Under the pieces are notes generated by a model. That model was given only the letters and a program-made list of their open reading frames with translations, had not been told where the DNA came from and searched no databases. Of a DNA stretch of 64,000 nt, positions 45,301 through 60,922 are shown piece after piece. Position 1 is the stretch's first letter. Each line of letters opens with the position of its first letter. The position numbers and the translations under genes were made by a program. Origin of the DNA: Escarpia spicata (taxonomy: Eukaryota; Annelida; Polychaeta; Sabellida; Siboglinidae); contig OZ023206.1 of NCBI GenBank assembly GCA_963995525.1, positions 2,307,565 to 2,371,564 on the forward strand, read 5' to 3'.

Positions 45301-47065
45301 ATAATGACACATACTTGGTGGCGCGTGTACATGAAGTGGTAAATAGACCGCCTCAGTTACTGACTAGACTCCACTTACTTTTCAGAAATCGCTACCAGGA
45401 AGAGTTGACGTTCCATTCAGTTGACGTGCAGCGAAACTGTGAATAGACCTGCAATGTACATAGCGCTTTCATGCGTTCCCAAGAGCGGACGGTAGTCTGT
45501 CTCCTTAGGACAACCGTGAACCTTTGTCAGTGCCAACTGCCTTATTACACGCGAGTGGCCGGCAGGGGACGCCTCTGATTCCACCGAACAGAATGTCTAT
45601 GTGTGCAGTACAGTTTCATATATCACAGTAGTTATGTGTGTTATAGTGTTATTGTGTATAATAAGTTATCATTGAACAAAATATCTTATATCATAATTCT
45701 AGTCCATTGGTATTCAAATCCGACAATTATAGAATATGTTCAGAATATAAATTATAATATTGAACATGTGAAGTACAATGGAAATAAAAGTGTAGTTATG
45801 TTCGTTACAGCTAAAAGATAACGTAGCCTTGTATTCTCAAACGTTCTTCTTGAATAACAATGTATACACGATTTCTGCCGCCCGCCCATCCCCCGTCTGA
45901 CAGCAGTGACAGGAACTAAGGTTGCATTCGTTGTTTTGGGATTGCCCATAATACACCGCGCGCCTAGGTCAACTATCCCACAAGGCAACGCAAAGACAGT
46001 TTCCTATTTATGGGATAGCATCGCCGGTTACCACGTCGCCAACACAAAGAGCGTCACTTCTCGTATATGTGCCTCGATTGACCGGGAAAAAGAAACACTC
46101 TAATGGGGAGTTTTGCTTACTACAAGGCTGCTTTGAGTCTTTAGGTCAGAATAAAGTTAACAAAGGAAAACGGTCAATATGAATGGAAAGAATCTGTGCC
46201 TCAGGCTCAGTCACCGAGTCAATCGTGTCGCCGCCGGTGCCATTCGTTCCTAGACCACATAAGATCATAACTGTCTAACCACAATATATGCAGACTAGTC
46301 GATCAGTAGAACGTTGGTGAGTGCAGAAAAAACTAGAACGGGAAAGACTTAGAACTAAAATAGACCGTCGGAATCCAAATGTCATAAAAGACGCCATGGT
46401 AAACAAAACTGTACGTCCTATCTGCACCGTGTAAATCGCTCTATGACTATGGCCGGAATATCTCACGTGAATCATGTAAAACATTTAATATACTGGCGGA
46501 GACCATGTGATTACATGTTTATGTAAAAAAACGTCATGCAAGTAGTATTGATTATTTTATGCATTTAACATATAATAACTACAGATCCAGTAATGTGTTA
46601 CCATTGTTTAATGGTGCATATGCTTGATGTGTCGAAATAAATTTTATTTTTCTATACAATTGACAGATTCTGATGTTTACACAGCGTATCAAGAAGTGGT
46701 TGCCATTGAGAACGAAGGAGACGATCGGTGACAGAGATTCATTGTTTTGTTTGGCTGCAACCCAGATTCCAGTCAGCTGTGCAATACATGCCTTCAGATT
46801 GTGATAAAATACTTACATTATCAACAATGTTAAATAATGAGTTCATAGTATACTGCAGGTTCATCTCGGCAATTCTCATATTTCAGTAATAAATATTACA
46901 TATCAAAACGTAATAATGTGTACATTAATATGAAATATTTTAATTAATTAATTATTCACAGTACGTTGCAGGTTCAAAATAGTCCACAGATCACTAAATC
47001 TCATATACCTGTGCAGGTATGGTGTATCAAAGTTCAGAGAATACTATACCTTAAGTGCAACACTA
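45301..47065. other. No gene recognised
   Basis: Short frames only. There are no clear splice-flanked coding blocks and no repeats beyond AT-rich runs. Confidence 0.5.
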
Positions 47066-47073
47066 GTCAGAGT

Positions 47074-48605
47074 CAGACCTGGGGCCGAGTACATTTTCAT
47101 GAGTACGAGTACTTTGACGATGGACGAGTACGAGTACATTGCTAAAAGCTGAGTACGAGTACATTCTCACGAGTACGAGTACAAGTACATTTTTGTAAAT
47201 ATAAATATTAAATAATAACGTATTGCAAAATTATTAAAATGAATCTAATTTATATAACTCAGCACAAGTGAATATACAATGGCAGTTGATCAATTTTTTT
47301 ATGAGGAAAATTGTAAAAAAAACTCTTTATTTCATCGACAATGACATTTATTTATGTGGCATCCTATGATTTCTGCATCTATTTTCCATTGCACCGGATG
47401 AACATGAGTTGTTCAAAGGTTGAGTCTTTGAGGCTGCACCGTTCAGGGCGGAATACTTTCCCAGCTATGGCTAATGGCTAAGTACAGTCGACATGCTACT
47501 AGTACTAGTTTTATACTTCAGCTCTTGCAACAAAGTTGAACAAACAATACTCCAATTAACTTAATCGACAATGTAGTAAATCTCTCTGCAATGTAGGCAT
47601 GTGGTATCACTGTCATGATATATCTAGGGGCAATATTGAGTCACCGACCAACTAGGCACACGTAAACCAATCATAAAGTACGATTGACATTTGAGAAAAA
47701 AAACTTAGCCAATCAAGTTGATATCTGTCTTTAATGATCACAAATGAGTGGGTAAAAGAGACTGACCAGTGGATACCCCCAGCCAATCATTGAACTTTGC
47801 TGGTTGTCTCCAGGTTAAGCATGTAAAACAAAGCAACCAACAGGAGGATTTGTTACCTGGCATCCCACTGGCTACATGTCTTTGTTTAGCATTTGTCTTA
47901 TCTCTGCTCCCTCAGTGCTTGTTCTCTCTGACCTAGACTATCATGCCACATGGCTTCACTGGTGTCACACTAAGTTGGCACCGGATTATATTAGTGTAGG
48001 GTGACGTCTGACTTGAGCCACCTTACTTCTACAGAGGAAGACTGGCAGTTCTTGTTCTTAGCAGTTAGCACTGTCGGCCAGTGCCAAGTGGCATGGTCTC
48101 CAGACTACATTAAATGCATTCCCTGTCTAACAGGTGGGTTAACTGCTACTAGTAGTTGGCTCTTTATGGACATCCTGACATCCTGGTGGCTTGATTAAAC
48201 AGTTTTATGCCTGAACTGATAGCCTACAATTATTGTTTGCTTAACAGGGTGTTTCTGACTGGGGAAAGATGTTGCCTGTTGCCATGTTAGGGTATCATAG
48301 TCATGGACTCATGGCTATCAGAGAATGAGGATGTACTATGTGTAGGGATGGCTAGGTGGCATTCTATGTGAAATAACAAAGTATTAAAAAAAAATAGTTG
48401 AGCATTTAAATATTTCAGGAAAGTTTGATTTTATAACTGCAAATAAATTAATTGTTCCCAGTATATATTGAGAAAGTACTCAGATGTACTCGTAATGTAC
48501 TCGTAAAATATGAGTACGAGTACATGACCCATAAGTTTTATGAGTACGAGTACTTCAAAAATGTACTCGAGTACACGAGTACCGAGTACTTCCGCCCCAG
48601 GTCTG
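47074..48605. mobile_element. Non-autonomous hAT-like transposon with intact ends
   Basis: The ends CAGACCTGGGGC and GCCCCAGGTCTG are perfect 12-bp inverted repeats. The element is flanked on both sides by the identical 8-bp GTCAGAGT (47066-47073 and 48606-48613), the target duplication expected for hAT transposons. Both subterminal regions are filled with GAGTAC/GTACTC repeats, likely transposase-binding sites. The interior (1532 bp in total) has no frame above about 65 codons, so it depends on a transposase made elsewhere. The intact target duplication implies recent mobility. Confidence 0.88.
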
Positions 48606-49121
48606 GTCAGAGTTCACTGTTGGATTCGTGTCGGTAAAGCATGATTGTTCACAGGACAGCAGACACTGCAGCCAGGCTCAGGGCAGCAATATTGACCGTT
48701 TACTGCCCACGACATTTGGCGTGTCCTGAGGTCGGCCGTAGGTCTAACAACGACATTTAAAACGTTCTCCAATTTGGCAGGCACATGTTTATTTGGGAGG
48801 AAGTACAACTAAAACAACGAGCATCGGTAAAGTAAGGACTGGCCCGAAATAACCGAAATAGCGTTAGTAAAATAAGGCATGTCATAATTAATATACGAAT
48901 AAAGCATATGCAACATTCCTCTCCCCTAAGTTTAAAAGTCATTTGATATTCTGCACTGACGACATTAACGGTCCATTGTTAATTTAAAAAAACTACTCCA
49001 ACATTGTCCAAGTATGTCCTTAGAAACAAATTACAAAAATTATTAACTCTAGCCACTACTGTCACTACTTCACTAGAACACAGTTAGGCAGCGCACGGCG
49101 TACACCTATTCACAAACTGTG

Positions 49122-52502
<3,381 letters not shown>

Positions 52503-52506
<4 letters not shown>

Positions 52507-53428
52507 AGTAACATATACGGGTTTACCGTGTGTGCGCTTGAGGTGTGGTATAAACTCATGGTGTATGTCTCCTCACACAAATCATTCACTGGTTGCGATG
52601 TGTCAATTTCCAGTAAATGTGCTGTTGCCGTAACCCTAGTGGCTCTACACACTCTAGTGAAATTATTGTTGCTACACTTGCGGCATGTCTTGCCCCAGAC
52701 TTTGCACATAAGCCTATTATGCGGATGTCCGCCACATCCTGGACACAATCTTTGCTGGCGGCGCTTGCTGGCTTGTCTTTCCGCATCATGTACGGCACCC
52801 GACGGAAACTGTTTTTACTTTTTCCTCGCCCTTGTGTAGTGCGATGCCCTCTTTCTTCAAATACTGCATTAAAAGGTTGATCTGCTGCAGGGACAGTGTT
52901 TTCTATCATCTTTGATTGCTGCATTGTAGCTTCAATGGCACGGTCCATACGTCAGCAGTTGATCTAGTGTTATTCCTGTTTCACTCAGCCCTTTATCACG
53001 TATCTTCGGCAGTGAACACTTCTGGATTATCTGTGACTTAATCTCGCGGTTCTTGTTTGAAAAGTTATAGTTCTTTGCTAACTGTTGTAGTCCTGTATGA
53101 AATTGGTCAAGGGTTTCTCCAGCTTTCTATTGCGCTTGTCTGAACGTAACTATTTCGTATTCTTCATTCCGAAATAAGCAGTGGGTTTTGCCTTTGTTTG
53201 CGCGAAGTTGTCACCTGGGAGAATGCCCACTGCTTCACTCAGTTCAAAAACGGCATCACCTGCATAGTGTAACATCGTAGCTTTCTTTCGCCCATCGTCT
53301 GTAATGTCTTTGGCAACGATCAAATTGTTAAAACGGCGAACCCGGCGGTCCCAACGCGCACTACAACTGTTAATTGGGTTAATCGAAAAACCTTCGTGCT
53401 CCATTTCAGCGTATGTGCGTAAACACAT
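52503..53428 (-). pseudogene. Gypsy gag remnant with zinc knuckle
   Basis: The N-terminal piece (53150-53428) contains a gag-like segment (RWDRRVRRFNNLIVAKDITD, LHYAGDAVFELSE, ILPGDNFAQTKAK). After broken frames, a cysteine motif CPGCGGHPHNRLMCKVWGKT plus CRKCSNN (near 52680-52745) stands for the nucleocapsid zinc knuckle. Stops and frameshifts separate the pieces. Confidence 0.75.
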
Positions 53429-53469
53429 ACAATCAGTGTAGTGATGTCTAGGTACTAGACGATCTTAAC

Positions 53470-53775
53470 TTCATATATTTAAATATATTATTTAAATATA
53501 TTCAGTAAAATAGTAGCAATTATTGTGAATAACTTTGTATACATAAAATAAAAGCACTTTTGCAACATCAAATTTAAAAAAGTACTCAGATGTGGTCATA
53601 GAATCTGAGTAGGCCCTACATTGTCATTAGGCCCTACATTGTCATTGGTGACTGAGCATGAGTTGAAGTCACTGTTGTACTTGTACAGTCATGTCCAATC
53701 ATGTTTATGAATACAAATGAAATACAGGCACTTCAAATAATACACTCGAATATTGTGTACACGAGTACATAATGA
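53470..53775. mobile_element. Relic related to the right end of the hAT-like element
   Basis: Diverged similarity to 48.38-48.59 kb appears in the same order: an A-run, AGTACTCAGATGT, a TGAGTA-type motif, then ACTTCAAA and ACACGAGTACATAATG. Terminal inverted repeats are not intact. It directly adjoins the 5' side of the minus-strand Gypsy remnant. Confidence 0.45.
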
Positions 53776-56065
53776 AACGTTATAGGGTTGAGTTACACAT
53801 GACACAATACCAAGGTGCCACGGACTTGCGTGATGCACACATTTTAGGTAATGCCAGTATAATGTATAGATTAGTAATTTCACTTGAACAGCAAGGGTGT
53901 GAGGATTGGCTACGCTACAAATCGGTTACTGTAAACTGAATTCTACCAACAATAACGTACAAGCTGCAACAAAGGCATCTAAACAAAAGTTACTGTTATC
54001 CTATGTTCAAGAATGCAGTCATTCTACGCTAATATTGTACGCCACTGTCAGACGCTGCAGGGCTGTGTTGGCGCTCATTTGAAACCGGAAACGGTTCGAA
54101 GCTTGCGAGACGTAGAAAGGGCGTATGTCGTTCCCAGAACCTCTGAAGCCACGCCGCCGTTTTTACATGCCATCGAGCGATGCGTGCCGTCATTAGAAAC
54201 ATAACGTGTTGCTGTTCATGAACAGGTAAGTATCTAAAAAAAATTGTTTGACGAGAAATGCGATTTACAAACAGTGTTTACAAGTCGGATCAAAGCACAC
54301 GACAGGATAGATCTGGGTCAAAGTTTTCTAGCCTCATGTCCATTCTACAGTGATAAACGCACGTTTAGATATGATTATTTACATGAATATGACTATTTTA
54401 AGAAGATAAGTATTCAGAAAAAAATATTTGTTACCCCGAATATATGATTATGTCAGCACAGAACGAGACCACAAAGTGTTCGTGTTTGTGATGTGTCTAC
54501 AACCATTTACAGAACAGAACTGGTGATGGAGACTCCATTTTCACACCTGGGAATCAAAAATGACAGTTCGATTTCCTGCATGCTGTTTATACATACACAT
54601 ACATGTAGATATGGAATCATATTCAGTATCTATTAAACTCAATAACACGTGATATTAACTATATCAATGGTAAATATACTAATTCATGTTTATAAACGAT
54701 AATTATATGTTCCATGTTATGCCAAAGGATGCAAAAGAGCGCAAATATGGATTGAATTGTACTGTTGAATTACCAATCTAATTTGTTGTGAATTGTGTTT
54801 GCTACTTTCCTTGAGCCACTTCATGATGAATAAAATGTACAATATTTCAGAATTTACATTGTTGCATGAAAGTTCATATTTACAACTACAATGGTTTTGT
54901 GAAGCAATAGCAAATATAGTCCAGCGTGTAGGTGAACAATTGTGCACACTCGGATAAAAGCAAGAACTTTGCTTATCTGTTCTATACACCAAGGGAACTA
55001 TTTTAAAGATTGGTTGGATTCCAGATTTTGCTGCGTTCAGAAATGGCGGCCATTTGTTTTAAATGGCCGCCAAATTAAATATCCCCATATCTTAATAACT
55101 GTGTTACATAGAGTAATACTATTTGTGTCTAGATATTGGTATTAGGGGTGATATATTTAAGATTTGTTGCTTTTGGACTTCTCCGACATTCACATCCGCC
55201 ATTTTTAAAGATGGGGGTCGCAATACAAATGTAACGATATCTTAATAACTGCGTTACATAGAGCCGTGTAGTTTACATTTTTGAATAGCTGGGACGAGAG
55301 AGATTTAAAAAAATATATAATTCGTCGACATGCCTATATCCGCCATTTGTAAAGATGCCGTCTGCCAAAGTATATTATTCCGATGTCTCGAGAACTACAT
55401 AACATAGAGTCACAAAATTGATGTTAAAATATATGTTTTAGATGCTATTATTTCAAATACATTACTTCTGATATTCATTGAATTTATAATATATACGCCA
55501 TTTTGAAATATCCGCCATTTTAAAGAAGGCTGCAGACAAAGTCTGTTATTCACATATCTTAATATCTACATATCCTTGAACCTGGTTGGTGTTAACATAT
55601 ATGTTTTGGGATGCAACGATGTTAAGGGTGTTACTTAGATATTATCTAAAACGAGCAATGTCACTTTAAACAGTAGATTATGATGCCTACCTTCTAAATA
55701 ATAATAATGAAATCTTATATAGCACCGTTATCCGCCGTAGAGGCGTTCATGGCGTTCGCACAGTATTTGACCATTGATGTTTTAAAAGTAGTCATTTTAT
55801 GAATTGTAAAAGCACTATTCTAAAATATAATAAGAGCAACGTTCTAAAAAAATAAAATGAGTATCATTAATTATACATCATAAAATCAATCAAAATTATC
55901 GTTATCAATGTAATGTAAACTCGTTAATACAACCTTTCTATAAATATATATCTAGTATACATAATAACTCTTATTATAATATAAGTAATATAAAAAATAC
56001 AATAAAATCATATTCATAAATAGTATACGATCAGTATTATGCTATGTCCAGGAAATGTCCACATA
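53776..56065. other. Diverged internal repeats, no gene recognised
   Basis: Around 55010-55620 a motif ATATCTTAATAACTG-GTTACATAGAG recurs three to four times about 150 bp apart, alternating with a CCGCCATTTTTAAAGA-type motif. The motif style recalls the inner arms of the element at 23-26 kb. A 63-codon frame at 54013-54204 is GC-richer than its surroundings but has no identifiable domain. Confidence 0.5.
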
Positions 56066-56069
56066 ATGT

Positions 56070-57202
56070 CTTGTTCTAAGTATACTTTAGAGAGGTAGGT
56101 TTCAGGGCTGTTTTGAAGGTGTTGAGTGTTGTAGTAGCTGTAACGTCGTTTGGAAGCGCATTCCAGATCTTTGATGCGGATATTATAAACGATCGTGTTC
56201 CCCACAAGTATTTCGGTTTATGTTCTACTAGGAGTAACTTGTTTGCAGAGCGCAGATTTTCACGGGATAGCACATACTGTTTGACAAGGTTGCACAAGTA
56301 GGTAGGAGAGACTAGGTGGAATGTCTTGAATATAGAGAGATGAAGATTTTGTAGATGATCCTCTGTTCGATTGGCAGCTAGTGTTTGTTTGAGGATAGGT
56401 GTGATGTGTGTGGAGACCAGTCTGGTAGCAGTGTTTTGTAGTCGCTGGAGTCGTTGTAGTTGTGATTTGTAGAGGCCGTGAAGCAGAGCATTGCCCATGT
56501 CCAGTCTAGAAGTAATGAGAGCGTGAGTAAGTAGTTCCTCAACCGGCTGATTGATGTGCTTAGGAATCAGGCCAATATTTCGAATTGACAGACATACAGC
56601 TCTGGATACAGCGGCGATGTGTTTATCCACGGAAAGGTTCTCATCAAAGATAACACCGAGATTCCTAACGTTGTTCGAAGGAGTAACCATGGTGTCGCCC
56701 ACTCTGATCTGTGTTATGTTGACCTTTGATCTCTATTGTTTGGATCCAACGACAATTAATTTTGTCTTTCCATTATTCCGCTTCAGGTAGTACTGCGACA
56801 TCCATTGACTTAGCTCGTCAAGGCAGGCTTCAATTTGCTGTATTGCGTCATTTTTGACTGTGTGGCTGAGAGGTATATTTGTGTGTCGTCAGCGTAGCAA
56901 AGATAATTGAGGCCATGCTTCCTGATGATATCAGCAATGGGTATCTTATACGTTGAGACAAATATTGGCCCGAGGACAGAGCCTAGCGGGAGTTCGTATG
57001 TTAGTTGCGATGAATCCGATGTTACATTGTCAATGCGCACACAGCAGGTTCTGTCACTCAAGTAGGACTGGAACCAGTCAAGTGCAACACCGCAGATTCC
57101 GCAGTAGCTGGTCATGCGGGATAAAAGTATAGACTGATTGACAGAGTCAAAAGCTGCGAATACGTCGAGTAACACAAGAAGGGTATTCTTGCCGTAGTCC
57201 AT
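56070..57202 (-). mobile_element. L2/CR1-like LINE, 3' part of reverse transcriptase
   Basis: On the minus strand: LLVLLDVFAAFDSVNQSILL with the first catalytic Asp, a degraded G-S-V-L-G-P-I segment, then YADDTQIYL with the catalytic pair. After a frame change, VRNLGVIFDENLSVDKHIA and NAMLFGL-like thumb sequence lead to the C-terminal RSFIISASKIWNALPNDV. It is 5'-truncated, with at least two frame breaks. Confidence 0.85.
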
Positions 57203-57239
57203 GGCCTGCAGTAGAACATTTACTATTGTTGTGAACGTT

Positions 57240-57815
57240 TACTATTGCAGTTAAATCTACAGCAACGATTCCCAAACATTCCACACATCCCGCTGACACC
57301 CGCCGCATTGGCGCAGCATTGGGCTGCGCAAGTTGACTTTTGAACACCGACACGGTCCTCTGCGACCTTTCGTGCAACCACAGTCGATGATCGCACGACA
57401 ACCTGTGCCTGCAGGTGGCAGTGTAATCCACTCCACCTCCCATTCATACACGTTCTCCTTTCGAGTTCAACCGAAATCTACTGGACTAGGCAGGTGTAGT
57501 GCTTTCAGTAGGCCCTTGCCCCAGACGTGGCCTGCCTGGTAGCCCATTCGCAACAGGTGTTGCATGAGGGCATCCTGCGTTTGTGGTATTTTCTCGATCT
57601 TCCTTCCTTTCTGAAGAGTACCTATCGGGCGCGGTTCACGTCGTCCTTGGAACTGCACCGGTCGTACAGTACAACAACGTACCTCTCGATGGTTGGAAGG
57701 ACTTCTCACAGGGTAGCTGTCGAGGGAGTGTTTGCAAGGGCACACAGCGCAGGCGTTACATCGCTGAAAGCATCTCATGCTGCCCAAGCCGTTCGTTAGC
57801 CTCTTCCAACGAAAC
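57240..57815 (-). pseudogene. Decayed ORF of a transposon-associated family (copy 2)
   Basis: On the minus strand, three frames in turn give TIERYVVVLYDRCSSKDDVN, KGRKIEKIPQTQDALMQHLL, a GYQAGHVWGKG segment, LHLPSPVDFG, then WITLPPAGTGC and the cysteine tail DCGCTKGRRGPCRC. Order and motifs agree with the minus-strand relic at 23.8-24.5 kb, so both belong to one family. At least two frameshifts and one in-frame stop disrupt it. It sits directly 5' of a minus-strand LINE fragment, probably by chance. Confidence 0.65.
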
Positions 57816-58134
57816 ATGATATGATGTCACACCCGGTCAGTGTATGGAAGACATGCAGTGCCTTGCACTTGTCAAGACCAAGCTTTGACGTATCGGAATG
57901 ATTTCCCTGTGCTGATTGCTATTTCGCCTCGACTAATGAAATCGGAAGACGGGGGAAGGCGTGCTGTTGAAACTTTTCGCCGCCGCGTCGGCTTCACTTC
58001 AGCTTATTGTATCCTGAAGGGGTGCACATTTTAAAGGGTCTAGGGGCACGGTCACGAGGACTCATTCAAAAAGCCAAATTCCAAAGGTCTAGGGTGGGCA
58101 CGTGCCACCCAGGCCCCCAGGATCCACCTATGGT

Positions 58135-58392
<258 letters not shown>

Positions 58393-58639
58393 TCGTATTA
58401 AAACAATGTATATATGTAAGCTGCTGTGTCGAGCGTGTGGGAGATCTTGCCGTCTACCTAGACAAACACCATGACACAACGGCGCATATTTCTCGTACAG
58501 TTAGTACCTGCATTTAAGATAAGATAACTTCAATTGCGTCTAAATCCTTGGAAACCAAGCTCAGAGGCGCATCAAAACAAAAGGATTGGTCAATCTCAAA
58601 ATCCATAAGCAGTATTCCAGTTGTCAACATATGGATCAA

Positions 58640-58880
58640 GGCGCCAGGGAGCTATGGTGGAAAAGCAAGGTTGCAAAGATAAGCTTTTAAATGACGACGG
58701 AATTTTTAGTTATTTTCAACTGATTTAAGAGGGAGCATATTCCAAAGAGTTGGTGCAGCAACAGAAAAAGCCCTAGTTCCAATGTTAGTGTTGACTCTAG
58801 GAACAAAAAGTAGGTCAGAACTACATGATCGAAGCTGGATAGTTTTTCTTACAGGAGTAAGCAGTGAATGCGAATAAGAT
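58640..58880 (-). mobile_element. LINE reverse-transcriptase C-terminal tail
   Basis: The minus strand reads RAFSVAAPTLWNMLPLKSVE near 58730-58790, followed by a stop and FRRHLKAYLCNLAFPP, the usual end of L2/CR1 ORF2. The rest of the element is absent. Confidence 0.7.
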
Positions 58881-59039
58881 GATTGCTCACTGGACAGTGC
58901 CTGGTATGTAATGGTACATATCTTAAATAAGATCAGCCAAATTAACCGGTACCTGGCACACCATAGGCGAATCTAGGGGGCCTGGGTGCTCGTGTCCCCT
59001 AGACCATTTGAATTTGGCGTGCCGCACATCATTTTAAAT

Positions 59040-60012
59040 GGGTCCCTGTTTCTGTGTCCCTCCTAAACCTGTTTACTGTGTCCCTGTTTCCGTGTCCCTC
59101 CTAAACCTGTTTACTGTGTCCCTGTTTCCTGTTTCCGTGTCCCTCCTAAACCTGTTTAATGTGTTCCTGATTCTGTGTCCCTCCTAAACCTGTTTACTGT
59201 GTCCCTGTTTCCGTGTCCCTCCTAAACCTGTTTACTGTGTCCCTGTTTCCGTGTCCCTCCTAAACCTGTTTACTGTGTCCCTGTTTCCGTGTCCCTCCTA
59301 AACCTGTTTAATGTGTTCCTGTTTCCGTGTCCCTCCTAAACCTGTTTACTGTGTCCCTGTTTCCGTGTCCCTCCTAAACCTGTTTAATGTGTCCCTGTTT
59401 CCGTGTCCCTCCTAAACCTGTTTAATGTGTCCCTGTTTCCGTGTCCCTCCTAAACCTGTTTACTGTGTTCCTGTTTCCGTGTCCCTCCTAAACCTGTTTA
59501 CTCTGTCCCTGTTTCCGTGTCCCTCCTAAACCTGTTTACTGTGTCCCTGTTTCCGTGTCCCTCCTAAACCTGTTTACTGTGTCCCTGTTTCCGTGTCCCT
59601 CCTAAACCTGTTTAATGTGTCCCTGTTTCCGTGTCCCTCCTAAACCTGTTTACTGTGTCCCTGTTTCCGTGTCCCTCCTAAACCTGTTTAATGTGTCCCT
59701 GTTTCCGTGTCCCTCCTAAACCTGTTTAATGTGTTCCTGTTTCCGTGTCCCTCCTAAACCTGTTTAATGTGTCCCTGTTTCCGTGTCCCTCCTAAACCTG
59801 TTTAATGTGTTCCTGTTTCCGTGTCCCTCCTAAACCTGTTTAATGTGTTCCTGTTTCCGTGTCCCTCCTAAACCTGTTTACTGTGTCCCTGTTTCCGTGT
59901 CCCTCCTAAACCTGTTTAATGTGTTCCTGTTTCCGTGTCCCTCCTAAACCTGTTTGCTGTGTCCCTGTTTCCGTGTCCCTCCTAAACCTGTTTGCTGTGT
60001 CCCTGTTTACAT
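59040..60012. repeat. 38-bp minisatellite, about 25 copies
   Basis: The unit GTGTCCCTCCTAAACCTGTT followed by TACTGTGTCCCTGTTTCC repeats every 38 bp, with TACT/TAAT and GTCC/TTCC variants interspersed among copies. One copy near 59115 has a doubled CTGTTTCC. Confidence 0.95.
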
Positions 60013-60370
60013 TACAATAAGCTGAAGTTACGTCGACTACCGTTGCGTCTAAAACATCACTTGAATCGTTCAAGGTAGTTTTAAACACTCACCTTTTTAT
60101 TACTGCAACGACCGCAGAAACATTTTACACTAAGTTATTCATTGTTGTATCTCTGTTAGTCTATTTTTACAACCGAAAGAACATGCTAAGTACTTATTTT
60201 AACACAGAATATGCCTACTTTAACATGTAAACCGACTTACGTAATTTACTGATGTTCACACAACACTATTCTCTTAATTTATTCTGATATTTAATTTTGT
60301 TTTATTTCTACTATTTATGTATTAGTCTTATGTAAAGCGCTATAAATGTTATGTATATGCGGTAAGACAA
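60013..60370 (+). mobile_element. LINE 3' tail fragment
   Basis: A degraded + frame (LKHHLNRSR, then a FKVVLNTHLF-like reading in an adjacent frame) and the ending TGTAAAGCGCTATAAATGTT near 60330 resemble the 3' terminus of L2-like elements. It is heavily decayed. Confidence 0.45.
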
Positions 60371-60922
60371 CATTTACGTTTTACATAGGCGGCCATTATA
60401 ACGTTTCCTTCATTTCCTGCCAAATTTGTCATTTGATTTTCTTGAAAATTTCACAGCATATTTAACCTCTATTGACACAAGTGCAGTGGAAAACTCGTGA
60501 CATTCTCGTAATCACTTTTTCAGAAAAATCCACCCAAACCTGACACCCCTTAATTTCGCCCCAATCTGGTGACGGATTTTGAAATATTGGTGCGTTCTGC
60601 AAAATAGCCACTGTGCGAATACGCGAGCGACAAACAATTCACACATCACACCAAAACGGTATTTTCAAGGGCACTTTTTCGTTACAATACACATTATTAT
60701 TATTATTTTGCACATAAAACAGCAAGCAGTGAGTGCAACTAGTCTATAAATCAAAAAAATCTTTTACAACTGACACTTTGCGTACTACTTGCTCATCTAG
60801 CCCTTCCTGGTAATGGTCTTGAACCACATCTTAAAAGTGGTTAGACTTCATACTATGGAAAGTCATGAATAGTAATTATGTGATTTTCACATACACAAAG
60901 TATCGAAAGATCAAAGGATTTT

